DNA from: Verrucomicrobiota bacterium
GTDB lineage: Bacteria; Verrucomicrobiota; Verrucomicrobiia; Limisphaerales; AV2
NCBI GenBank assembly: GCA_003218935.1
Contig: QHPA01000009.1
Span: forward strand, 1 to 12,818
Direction: 5' to 3'
Length of the DNA: 12,818 nt
The position numbers were made by a program, and so were the translations under genes. Shown in pieces: positions 1 through 6,132 of the stretch. Numbering within the stretch: position 1 is the first letter of the stretch; each line of letters starts with the position of its first letter. The notes beneath the pieces are model-generated. The model searched no databases, had not been told where the DNA came from, and was given only the letters and a program-made list of their open reading frames with translations.

Positions 1-156
1 CTGCGGGGTGTATCGCTCGATGATGTCCAGGCACTCAGAACAGCGATCGCCACGTCGTTTGTAGATGCTCGCCCGCTCGCACACAATACCTTTAAGATTG
101 AGCTTGCTCAGCGCGTCGCACTCCGCGCGGTGCAAATCGCAGGAGCACGCGCATGA
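1..156 (+). CDS. Xanthine dehydrogenase/aldehyde oxidoreductase FAD-binding subunit, C-terminal end (partial)
   Basis: This is the last 51 codons of a gene entering from the left edge; the frame is open from base 1 to the TGA at 154-156. The visible tail, including the segment NTFKIELAQR and the following VALRAVQIAG, resembles the C-terminal (CO_deh_flav_C) domain of the medium FAD subunit of molybdenum hydroxylases such as PaoB/YagS. In that family the subunit passes electrons from the molybdenum centre through FeS clusters to FAD. The stop overlaps the next start in an ATGA arrangement (ATG at 153), the usual translational coupling of medium and large subunits in these operons. The FAD-binding domain itself lies outside the window. 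Assignment rests on the tail plus the neighbour, so the exact substrate class cannot be told. Confidence 0.75.
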   Translation: MRGVSLDDVQALRTAIATSFVDARPLAHNTFKIELAQRVALRAVQIAGARA

Positions 157-800
157 ATGCAGTCGGACAACCTCTCTCACGTTTCGACGGACGCCTTAAG
201 GTGACTGGCGCAGCACGCTATACAGCAGACATTTCGATCCAAGGCGCGGTTCACGCCTCGATTGTCTCAAGTTCGATAGCTCACGGCCGGACAACTGCGA
301 TCGACACCACTGCCGCCGAAAAAGCTCCTGGCGTGCTCGCCGTATTCACGCATCGCAATATGCCGCGCATGAATCCGACACCAAAACCTTGGAGTCACCT
401 CCATCCGCACGGGCAGTCATATCTGCCCCTTCAGGACGACAAAATCCTCTACGCCGACCAGCCGATTGCTTTGGTTGTCGCCGAAACGCTTGCCCAGGCA
501 GCCTGTGCCGGCACGCTGGTCAGGACTGAATACGAAGTTCAGCCCCCAGTGGTGTTCGGTTCGCAGACGCTGAAGGACGCCGTTCAGCCTCCGCAATTCC
601 TGTGGCCCGTCTCGTCGTCAGTCGGAGACGCCGATGCGGCAATTGCGACGAGCCCTGTTAGAATCAAGCAGATATACAGCACTTCAGATCGCCACCACAA
701 TCAAATGGAACCGCACGCAACGACTGCCATTACGTCGTGTCGCAGTTCCTCGGCGGAGGTTTCGGCGGCAAGGCTTATGTGTGGCCACACACCCTCCTGA
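153..800 (+). pseudogene. Molybdopterin-binding large subunit of xanthine dehydrogenase family, N-terminal fragment (broken gene, piece 1 of 3)
   Basis: This piece carries the N-terminal aldehyde oxidase/xanthine dehydrogenase a/b hammerhead domain: KVTGAARYTADI near residues 16-27, then ILYADQPIALVVAE, then the HHNQMEPHAT segment that opens the molybdopterin-binding domain. The closest remembered family is the PaoC/YagR type, which binds the molybdenum cofactor (usually its cytosine dinucleotide form) and hydroxylates aldehydes or heterocycles. Family resemblance stops around base 730, just after MEPHATTAI. The remaining codons to 800 are out of frame and look like noise. The next homologous segment (VVSQFLGGGFGGK) begins immediately in another frame. 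In family members these two motifs are separated by roughly 35-40 residues, so sequence is missing as well as shifted. The start at 153 overlaps the FAD-subunit stop. I call the locus a pseudogene, unless the assembly is faulty. Confidence 0.8.
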
Positions 801-1465
801 CGATTCTCGCCGCAAAGGCGCTTAAGCGGCCGGTGCGCTTCCAGCTCACACGCGCGCAAATGTATTCAATGGTGGGCCACCAGGCCGCGAGTGTGCAGAC
901 AATCGCGCTAGGTGCCACTACGGAAGGCAGGCTGAACGGCATCCGCCACGACAGCATTTCGCCGACCGCCGTGTCCGACAACTACATCGAGTATGCAGCC
1001 CTTTGCGCGCGCTCCCTGTGGAGCGCCACTGGCGGCATCGCCACAAATCATAAAATCGTCCACGTCAACCGAAACACTCCGACAGCGCTCCGCGCCCCCC
1101 ATGAGGCGCTCGGACATTTTGCGCTCGAAAGCGCGATGGACGAACTCGCGTATGCCACAGGTGTCGATCCGGTTCAGTTGCGCTTGCTCAACGATACTGA
1201 GAACGATCCAGACACCGGCCGCCCATTCTCTTCGCGCGCAATGCGCAAGTGCCTGATAGAAGGGGCGGCGCGATTCGGCTGGGAAAAGCGGACACAAGAG
1301 CCGGGCTCAATGCGCCGCGGTCGTTATCTTCTTGGGCAAGGCATGGCAAGTGCAATCTACACCCATTGGCGCTGGCCTGGACGTGCGCGAGTCACGTTGA
1401 ACAGAGATGGTTCAGCGTTGGTTGAGCTGGGAACGCATGAGATAGGTACCGGCACCTACACCTGA
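737..1465 (+). pseudogene. Molybdopterin-binding large subunit, middle fragment (piece 2 of 3)
   Basis: This continues the same protein in a different frame. Homology begins slightly before the GTG at 737 (codons for YVV precede it), so 737 is not a real start. It contains the cofactor-contacting GGGFGGK motif (755-772), the WPHTLL segment, the RAPHEALGHFALESAMDELA region around 1096-1155 that belongs to the conserved core, and the GTHEIGTGTYT segment before the stop at 1463-1465. Immediately after the TYT codons the frame ends, and the family pattern resumes one frame over at TVRIGDTRLPQ. About 15-20 residues normally lie between these motifs, so a second deletion with frameshift is indicated. 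No ribosome binding site precedes this piece, and it is unlikely to be translated on its own. Confidence 0.8.
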
Positions 1466-1467
1466 CC

Positions 1468-2208
1468 GTGCGGATTGGTGACACAAGGTTACCTCAGTCG
1501 CACGCAAGTATCGGCTCAGCTACAATGGCTAACGCCGGCGCGTCCGTTATGCTGGCGGCAAAGGCTGCGCGTGATAAAGCAATCGAACTGGCTCGCTCCG
1601 GGCGTGGTGCGCTTTTCGGCGATGCTAATGTTGACGAGGTGATCGTCAGAAATGGCAGCCTTGTGCTTGCGAAAAAGAATCTGGAGATCAGCTATGTCGA
1701 GCTATTGGCACGAAACAACCTTCCTTCGTTGACGGCCGACGGAAACTACGACCCAAGCCCGGAAGGACCGAAGGCGGTTTTTAGCTTTTCTGCGGTGTTT
1801 GCCGAAGTAATCGTCGATCCCGATTTCGGTCTCGTGCGCCTGAGCAGATTTGTTGGAGCCTACGACTGCGGCCAAGTCATCAATCCAAAGACAGCGCGCA
1901 GCCAAGCCATCGGGGGAATCATTTGGGGTATCGGACAAGCCCTGCTTGAACAGTCCGAAACTGACCCCGCGCTGGGTCGATTCCTCCACCGAAACTATTC
2001 CGGCTACCTCGTGCCGACTTCGGCAGACGTTCCAAAGCTTGACGTTGTCTTCGTTGGTCAGTTCGACGGCGAAGCGAGCCCAATAGGCGCCAAGGGCCTG
2101 GGCGAACTTACCGCGGTATCGGTTGCGCCAGCAATCGGTAATGCCGTCTATCACGCGACCGGCAAGCGAGTGCGCGATCTGCCGATCACGATCGAGAAGC
2201 TATTGTGA
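1468..2208 (+). pseudogene. Molybdopterin-binding large subunit, C-terminal fragment (piece 3 of 3)
   Basis: This is the C-terminal third of the large subunit in the third frame; homology begins at about 1462 (LTVRIGDTRLPQ). The piece holds the second molybdopterin-binding domain: GDTRLPQSHASIGSATMANAG at the start, GAYDCGQVINPKTARSQ in the middle, and SPIGAKGLGELT near the end. The Glu of GAKGLGE (codon 2104-2106) is the position of the catalytic base in molybdenum hydroxylases. The fragment ends with the typical RVRDLPITIEKLL tail. Catalytic residues are therefore retained, but the polypeptide cannot be made as one chain from this sequence. The pristine state of the surviving pieces points to recent damage or an assembly error rather than old decay. 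Confidence 0.8.
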
Positions 2209-2218
2209 ATAGATCAAA

Positions 2219-2247
2219 TTAAAGAAAGGACAACTTATCGCTATCAT
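2219..2247 (+). promoter_or_regulatory. Possible sigma70-type promoter upstream of the first ABM gene
   Basis: TTAAAG (2219-2224) and TATCAT (2242-2247) are separated by 17 bases. The -10 element matches TATAAT at five of six positions; the -35 element matches TTGACA at only three. The spot lies in the 102-bp gap between the large-subunit stop and the ABM start, about 60 bp upstream of the latter. An AAAGAAAGGA stretch inside this gap resembles a ribosome binding site but has no usable start codon after it. This is a weak, sequence-only call. Confidence 0.25.
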
Positions 2248-2310
2248 AATAAATAACCGTCGGCCATCGCCAGTTACGTCATCAAGGTCCTTAACGGGAG
2301 AAGCTGATTT

Positions 2311-2832
2311 ATGCCAATTCACGTCGTGATCACTCGTCGTGTTAAAATTGGTCGCGAAGGCGAGTTCCAAAAGGCTTTGCTGGATTTTTTCCAAAAGTCA
2401 TTTTCCCAGGACGGCGTTTTGGGAGCCGACATGCTCACACCGCCGCCTGGCTCAAACTCTCGCGAATTCGGCCTCCTGCGGACGTTCGCCGACGAGAAAG
2501 CACGTGACGCATTCTTCGAGTCCGAAATGTTCAAAGCTTGGGAGGCGAAGGTGAGAACGTTGACAGAAGGCGAACGGGTCCATCGCGAATTGCATGGACT
2601 CGAAGCGTGGTTTCGCTCATCGAGTCCACCACCCCGATGGAAAATGTTCATCGCTACATTCTTGGGGGTCTTGCCGGTCGTCACAGTTCTGAATGTGACT
2701 CTTGGCCCGGCAATTTTGCCGTGGAATTTTCTTCTGAGGACTGCGGTCTTTAATGGCTGCATGATCGCGCTCCTGACCTGGGCCATCATGCCAATCATGA
2801 CGCGGGTCCTTCACAATTGGTTGCGCTCCTAA
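2311..2832 (+). CDS. Membrane-anchored antibiotic biosynthesis monooxygenase (ABM) domain protein, copy 1
   Basis: A 173-residue protein starts at ATG 2311 behind a good GGGAG ribosome binding site. Residues 2-100 look like a dimeric alpha/beta-barrel (ABM) domain of the COG3224 type: VVITRRVKIGREGEFQKAL at the start, then MLTPPPGSNSREFGLLRTFA and LTEGERVHRELHGLEAWF. Residues 111-135 and 142-166 form two hydrophobic segments that would anchor it in the inner membrane, with the ABM domain most likely cytoplasmic. ABM proteins include cofactor-free quinone-forming monooxygenases, but many COG3224 members have no assigned reaction. A clear paralogue lies at 9067-9609. The gene sits between the broken molybdenum hydroxylase and its maturation genes, which gives no firm functional link. 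Family confidence is good; the reaction is unknown. Confidence 0.85.
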   Translation: MPIHVVITRRVKIGREGEFQKALLDFFQKSFSQDGVLGADMLTPPPGSNSREFGLLRTFADEKARDAFFESEMFKAWEAKVRTLTEGERVHRELHGLEAWFRSSSPPPRWKMFIATFLGVLPVVTVLNVTLGPAILPWNFLLRTAVFNGCMIALLTWAIMPIMTRVLHNWLRS

Positions 2833-2846
2833 CAAAGGAAAATGTC

Positions 2847-2948
2847 ATGAGCTTGAAAACTTCTCCTGACTCCCTATTGCCCGAAAACACCAGTTTTCAG
2901 GTTTCGTATGCAGAACGTAAACAGGCGTTAGAGATCAAGGAAGTTTGA
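2847..2948 (+). CDS. Small ORF of 33 codons behind a strong ribosome binding site, unknown
   Basis: This ORF begins 14 bp after the ABM stop. An AAAGGAAAA ribosome binding site (2835-2843) lies close before the ATG at 2847, and the TGA is at 2946-2948. The product begins MSLKTSPDSLLPENTSF and ends ALEIKEV, with no signal peptide, membrane segment or motif I recognise. Its strong initiation signal but very short length suggests either a genuine small protein or the 5' remnant of a longer gene truncated in the same event that left the FAD-oxidoreductase stub just downstream. I cannot tell these apart from sequence alone. Confidence 0.4.
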   Translation: MSLKTSPDSLLPENTSFQVSYAERKQALEIKEV

Positions 2949-2982
2949 GCTAGAACACACCACAAAGAAAATCCAATATCTT

Positions 2983-3078
2983 ATGATAGGAACAGCTTCG
3001 CAACCAGAAGAATACGGCCTCCTTGTGCTGGGCAGCGGAGCCGCCGGCGCTCGATGCCGACGGCGCCGGATGGACTGA
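2983..3078 (+). pseudogene. N-terminal stub of an FAD-dependent pyridine-nucleotide-disulfide-type oxidoreductase
   Basis: The 31-codon frame from ATG 2983 reads MIGTASQPEEYGLLVLGSG followed by AAGA. This matches the opening of mercuric reductase/dihydrolipoamide dehydrogenase-like flavoproteins: a short leader, a beta strand and the GxGxxG dinucleotide-binding turn. After that turn (about base 3051) the frame becomes an Arg-rich run (CRRRRMD) and stops at 3076-3078. No further part of such an enzyme (the CxxxxC redox-active segment or NAD domain) was found downstream, where xdhC begins at 3111. The simplest reading is a deletion that removed most of the gene and joined its first ~23 codons to the xdhC upstream region. 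The identification rests on one short motif. Confidence 0.5.
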
Positions 3079-3110
3079 AGGTCTAGCGGCAAAGGCATCG
3101 GGAACAGTCC

Positions 3111-4235
3111 GTGAAAGAACTCGCCGCTATTCTCAGCATTTGCTCGCTCCACCCGGAGAACGCGCTGGCGCTGGCCACATTGGTCAAGGCTTCCGGTTCC
3201 ACTTACCGCCGTCCCGGCGCGCGGATGTTGATATTGGAAGATGGCGGGTCGGCTGGCTCCGTCAGCGGCGGCTGTCTGGAGCGCGATTTAATCGAGAAGG
3301 GGCAGGTTGCCGCCCGGAAGGGGGAAAGCATCCTGGTGACGTACGACACTTCGGCGGAGGAGGACATCATTTTTGGCGTGGGCCTGGGATGCAAGGGGGC
3401 CGTGCATATTCTGGTGGAACCGCTGCGGCCCGGTTCGGCGGCGGAGGAATTGATTCGCTTCATCGGAAATATTTTCCACCGGCGGCATTCCGGCGCGGTA
3501 GCCACGGTCTTTCAAATCCGAGGCGATGTTCAAGTCCGGTTGGGCGACCGCTGGATGTTGGACTCGGATGGCAAAGTGTCGGGACGCCTGGACGACGAAG
3601 GTCTGCGTGCCAAAATAAACGCCGCCACGGTCGAAGCACTTTCGTCGAACCGTTCCAGGACAATGGAATTCGAACTGCCCGGCGGCGAGGTCGAAGTATT
3701 TGTGGAGGTGATGCACTCTCCGGCACCAATGGTGATTTTTGGGGCTGGATACGACGCGCATCCCCTGCTTCGCCTGGCCAAGGAGGTTGGTTTTCATGTG
3801 ACCGTGGCGGATGCCCGTCCGGCTTATGCGCAGGCTGCCCGGTTCCCGGAGGCAGACGCCGTGGTAGTGGTCCGGCCGGAGGAAATTGCCACGCTCGGGC
3901 TAAACCAGCGCACTGCGGCCGTCATCATGTCGCACAATTATTTGACGGATTTCGGTTTTCTCCAAGCCGTGCTGCCGCTGAATTTGCGCTACCTCGGTAT
4001 GATGGGGCCAAGGGCGCGCACCCTCAAAATGTTGCAGGAATTGCAAGAGGCGGGATTGGAGACGAGCGAGGATCTGCTGCGAAAAATTCACAACCCGGTC
4101 GGTTTGGACATCGGGGCGGAGAACCCAGAACAAATTGCGCTGTCGATTCTCGCGGAAATCCAGGCTGTTATCGCTGGTCGCCCCGGCGGTTTGCTGCGCG
4201 AAAAAAAGGGGCCGATCCATGCGCCAACCCACTAA
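3111..4235 (+). CDS. xdhC: XdhC/CoxI family molybdenum cofactor maturation protein
   Basis: A 374-residue protein starts at GTG 3111; no strong ribosome binding site is seen, and the next in-frame Met is at residue 39, inside the conserved domain. Residues 1-105 form the XdhC/CoxI domain with SVSGGCLERDL (50-60), YDTSAEEDIIFGVGLGCKG (78-96) and LVEP. A Rossmann-type domain follows with VIFGAGYDAHPLL (208-220) and VADARPAY, then MSHNYLTDF, LGMMGPRARTLKML and the conserved HNPVGLDIGAENPEQIALSI tail. In the family, XdhC binds molybdenum cofactor, promotes its sulfuration and hands it to the large subunit of xanthine dehydrogenase-type enzymes. The 3' end overlaps the mocA start by 17 bp, indicating joint translation. 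All family motifs appear intact, in contrast with the broken large subunit upstream. Confidence 0.92.
   Translation: MKELAAILSICSLHPENALALATLVKASGSTYRRPGARMLILEDGGSAGSVSGGCLERDLIEKGQVAARKGESILVTYDTSAEEDIIFGVGLGCKGAVHILVEPLRPGSAAEELIRFIGNIFHRRHSGAVATVFQIRGDVQVRLGDRWMLDSDGKVSGRLDDEGLRAKINAATVEALSSNRSRTMEFELPGGEVEVFVEVMHSPAPMVIFGAGYDAHPLLRLAKEVGFHVTVADARPAYAQAARFPEADAVVVVRPEEIATLGLNQRTAAVIMSHNYLTDFGFLQAVLPLNLRYLGMMGPRARTLKMLQELQEAGLETSEDLLRKIHNPVGLDIGAENPEQIALSILAEIQAVIAGRPGGLLREKKGPIHAPTH
4206..4211 (+). promoter_or_regulatory. Ribosome binding site fixing the mocA start
   Basis: AAGGGG lies seven bases upstream of ATG 4219 and inside the last codons of xdhC. It favours 4219 over the in-frame ATG at 4135, which would give a non-homologous 28-residue N-terminal extension and an overlap of about 100 bp with xdhC. 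Confidence 0.6.
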
Positions 4236-4857
4236 AAACTCGAACCCGCCAAGCCCCGCGGGAACCGCTCTCAGCATTCTCGCCGCGGGCGCATCAACCC
4301 GCCTGGGCCAGCCCAAACAACTGCTGCCGTTCCGCGGACGAAGCCTGCTGCGTCACGCCGCCGAGACTGCTCTGGCGTCGGTTTGTCGTCCGGTGGTGGT
4401 GGTTCTGGGCGCTGGCGTAGAACAGCTGAGAAGCGAGTTAATCGCGCTGCCCGTCACCGTCACCCTGAATCCGGCGTGGGCCGAGGGCATGGCTTCGTCC
4501 ATCCGTGCCGGACTTGGCACGGTGACATCGGAGGCACACGAGCCAGACTCCGTAGTCATCATGCTTTGCGATCAACCTTTGATCACCGCCGCGACGCTGG
4601 ACCAACTCGTCAAAGTCCACCGCACGGAGAACCGGGGCATCGTCGCCTGCGAGTATGTGGAAACGCTCGGAGTCCCCGCTCTCTTCAGCCGAAAATATTT
4701 TCCCGAACTGGCCGGGTTGGCGGGAGACCAGGGCGCCCGCAAAATCATTGTCAAACATAACAACAACCTGTCACGCATTCCCGCGCCGGAAGCCGCCTTC
4801 GATGTGGACCGTCTGGAACAGGCCGCGCGGCTGGAAGCTTTGGGCCAGGCCGGATGA
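4219..4857 (+). CDS. mocA: MobA-like NTP transferase, probable molybdenum cofactor cytidylyltransferase (MocA type)
   Basis: A 212-residue protein has the nucleotide-binding signature LAAGASTRLGQPKQLLPF (21-38), the acidic metal/nucleotide site MLCDQPLIT (115-123), and GVPALFSRKYF followed by GDQGARKII (151-176), with a C-terminal FDVDR. These are hallmarks of the MobA-like branch that includes MocA, which transfers CMP to molybdopterin to make the cytosine dinucleotide cofactor used by PaoABC-like molybdenum hydroxylases. Overlap with xdhC and its own ribosome binding site support a two-gene maturation unit. Length is close to the ~190-residue family norm plus a short N-terminal extension rich in Pro and Asn. 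The choice of CTP over GTP is inferred from the xdhC context, not from a residue I can verify. Confidence 0.85.
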   Translation: MRQPTKNSNPPSPAGTALSILAAGASTRLGQPKQLLPFRGRSLLRHAAETALASVCRPVVVVLGAGVEQLRSELIALPVTVTLNPAWAEGMASSIRAGLGTVTSEAHEPDSVVIMLCDQPLITAATLDQLVKVHRTENRGIVACEYVETLGVPALFSRKYFPELAGLAGDQGARKIIVKHNNNLSRIPAPEAAFDVDRLEQAARLEALGQAG

Positions 4858-5247
4858 TCAAATGAGATTGTCGAAGGTGAACTTTGAAGCCGTCTCCCTT
4901 CCGTTCTGCCACCGCTTCGACTTGATTTGCGGCTCTTCGCGATTTCGTGATTTTCGCGATTTTTAATTTCATCGCTTCGAGATCAATTCGCGTCGGTTCC
5001 CAGCACCGCTCTTGTGGCTGTCTTCCAAAATGCCCTTGAATTGGCGGAAAAGACGGCCGGTTCCATTGGGTTAACGGACCAATTTCAAGGCGCAAGCTTC
5101 CTTCGACCATGTTGGCATTGATCTAGCAATACTCACATCGTCGGGGCGTGTGATTGGCTCCGGGTCCACTGGCCTGAGGAACATGTTTTACACGCATAAA
5201 CCAATGAAGATGTTCGGTAGTGGTTCGAACAAAGAAAGGAAAACGCA
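4858..5247 (+). other. 390-bp intergenic region without a convincing gene
   Basis: No reading frame here resembles a known protein. The first part (4858-5060) is T/C-rich and includes the repeat TTCGCGATT / TTCGTGATT / TTCGCGATT at 4936-4961. The second part carries a short frame that ends on the crotonase start codon (see 5183-5251) and the AAAGAAAGGAAAA ribosome binding site at about 5230-5242. I see no clear sigma70 promoter or terminator hairpin, although this is the obvious place for the promoter of the downstream cluster. Confidence 0.6.
4936..4961 (+). repeat. Three tandem imperfect copies of TTCGCGATT
   Basis: TTCGCGATT (4936-4944), TTCGTGATT (4944-4952) and TTCGCGATT (4953-4961) follow one another with an 8-9 bp period and run into a short T-rich stretch. 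It may be a low-complexity relic or a binding-site cluster. No function is claimed. Confidence 0.5.
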
Positions 5248-5251
5248 ATGA
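5183..5251 (+). CDS. Possible 22-codon leader ORF coupled to the crotonase gene
   Basis: ATG 5183 opens a frame beginning MFYTHKPMKMFGSGSN whose TGA (5249-5251) overlaps the crotonase ATG in an ATGA arrangement. A GAGGA stretch sits only two bases before the ATG, closer than usual for a ribosome binding site. The frame is also open upstream to about 5075, so it may instead be the degraded 3' end of a lost gene. The peptide has no recognised motif. The downstream gene has its own AAAGGAAAA site, so the coupling may be incidental. Confidence 0.2.
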   Translation: MFYTHKPMKMFGSGSNKERKTQ

Positions 5252-6015
5252 AGGCAACTCAAGATGACTACTTCGCCGCCTATGGCAATCTGAAGCTGAC
5301 GCGCGACGCCAAAGGCATACTTGTCGTTCAATTCCACAGCGACGGCGGGCCATTCATTATGACCGCGCGATCTCACACGGAATTTGTCGATGCCTTCTAC
5401 CGAATTGCGCAAGATCGAGCAAACAAAATCGTAATCCTCACGGGCGCTGGTGGGGAGTTTATTACTGATGTCGAGTGGTCCTCCTTCGGCGATGCCTCCG
5501 ATCCCGGCGTTTGGAGCCAAGTTCACGACGAAGGCGTTCAGGTTTTGGAGAATATAGCCAACATACGCGTGCCGGTCATCGCGGCTATCGAGGGACGTGC
5601 CCATGTTCACTCAGACTACGCGCTACTGGCCAGCGTCATTGTGGCGGCGGATAGTGCGACCTTCCAGGATGTGGCCCACTTCGCTGTGGGCGTTGCGCCC
5701 GGTGACGGAGTCTTTACCACCTGGAGTTATCGCGCTGGACCGGGACGAGCAGAGGCGTTCCTGCTTAACCCACAGCCATTGACCGCGCGGATTGCGCACG
5801 AATGGGGAGTGGTTGCTGAGGTGGTCGCGAAAGGAAAGGCTCTCAGTCGGGCGCGGGAGCTGGGCGAATTATACTTGAAGGCTCCTGAAGTGACGCGCCG
5901 CAATACGCGTGTCCATTTCATCCAGCCTTTGAAAGAGCGCATCGTGCGAGAGGTTGGCTACGGGCTGTCGCTCGAAGGAGCGTCGGCAGCCGATCTTGTG
6001 AAATCGAAAAAATAA
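5248..6015 (+). CDS. Crotonase-fold hydrolase, 6-oxocamphor-hydrolase-like
   Basis: A 255-residue protein starts at ATG 5248 behind AAAGGAAAA. The fold is that of enoyl-CoA hydratase/isomerase: VILTGAGGEF (62-71) for the oxyanion-hole strand, the RVPVIAAIEGRAHVHSDYAL region (107-126), and QDVAHFAVGVAPGDGVF (140-156). It lacks the usual paired Glu of enoyl-CoA hydratase. It carries His43, His121, His144, Asp153 and Glu243, which line up one or two residues from the His45, His122, His145, Asp154 and Glu244 set I recall for 6-oxocamphor hydrolase. That enzyme is a crotonase that cleaves cyclic beta-diketones without coenzyme A (retro-Claisen C-C hydrolysis). A role in opening a ring-type diketone is therefore a reasonable inference; the true substrate is unknown. 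It is followed by a 117-bp gap and a YcaC-like hydrolase. Confidence 0.85.
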   Translation: MKATQDDYFAAYGNLKLTRDAKGILVVQFHSDGGPFIMTARSHTEFVDAFYRIAQDRANKIVILTGAGGEFITDVEWSSFGDASDPGVWSQVHDEGVQVLENIANIRVPVIAAIEGRAHVHSDYALLASVIVAADSATFQDVAHFAVGVAPGDGVFTTWSYRAGPGRAEAFLLNPQPLTARIAHEWGVVAEVVAKGKALSRARELGELYLKAPEVTRRNTRVHFIQPLKERIVREVGYGLSLEGASAADLVKSKK

Positions 6016-6132
6016 CTGCCAACAGAGACACAGAAAGGAAATATCGAGGTGCGGGCTACAAGGGAAAAAGGCGCGTATTGTCTTTTGTTCGACCTCCTTT
6101 AAACAAACAAACACATAGAAAGAAAACATAAC
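6016..6132 (+). other. Spacer with ribosome-binding-site-like and anti-Shine-Dalgarno-like segments
   Basis: This 117-bp spacer contains AAAGGA (6034-6039) with no long gene after it; only a 17-codon frame starts at GTG 6049. Further on, ACCTCCTTT (6092-6100) equals the anti-Shine-Dalgarno core of 16S rRNA and is complementary to the upstream AAAGGA or GAGGT. The YcaC-type gene follows at 6133 behind a weak AAAGAAAA site. No promoter is clear. Confidence 0.35.

Noticed and set aside
3023..4420. 465-codon forward frame, Gly/Arg-rich
   Set aside because: It is an out-of-frame shadow of xdhC and mocA, whose motifs lie in other frames; the composition is typical of a GC-rich alternate frame.
4751..5353. 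Reverse-strand frames covering the intergenic gap
   Set aside because: They overlap mocA or the crotonase gene at their ends, have no recognisable domains and no ribosome binding site of note.
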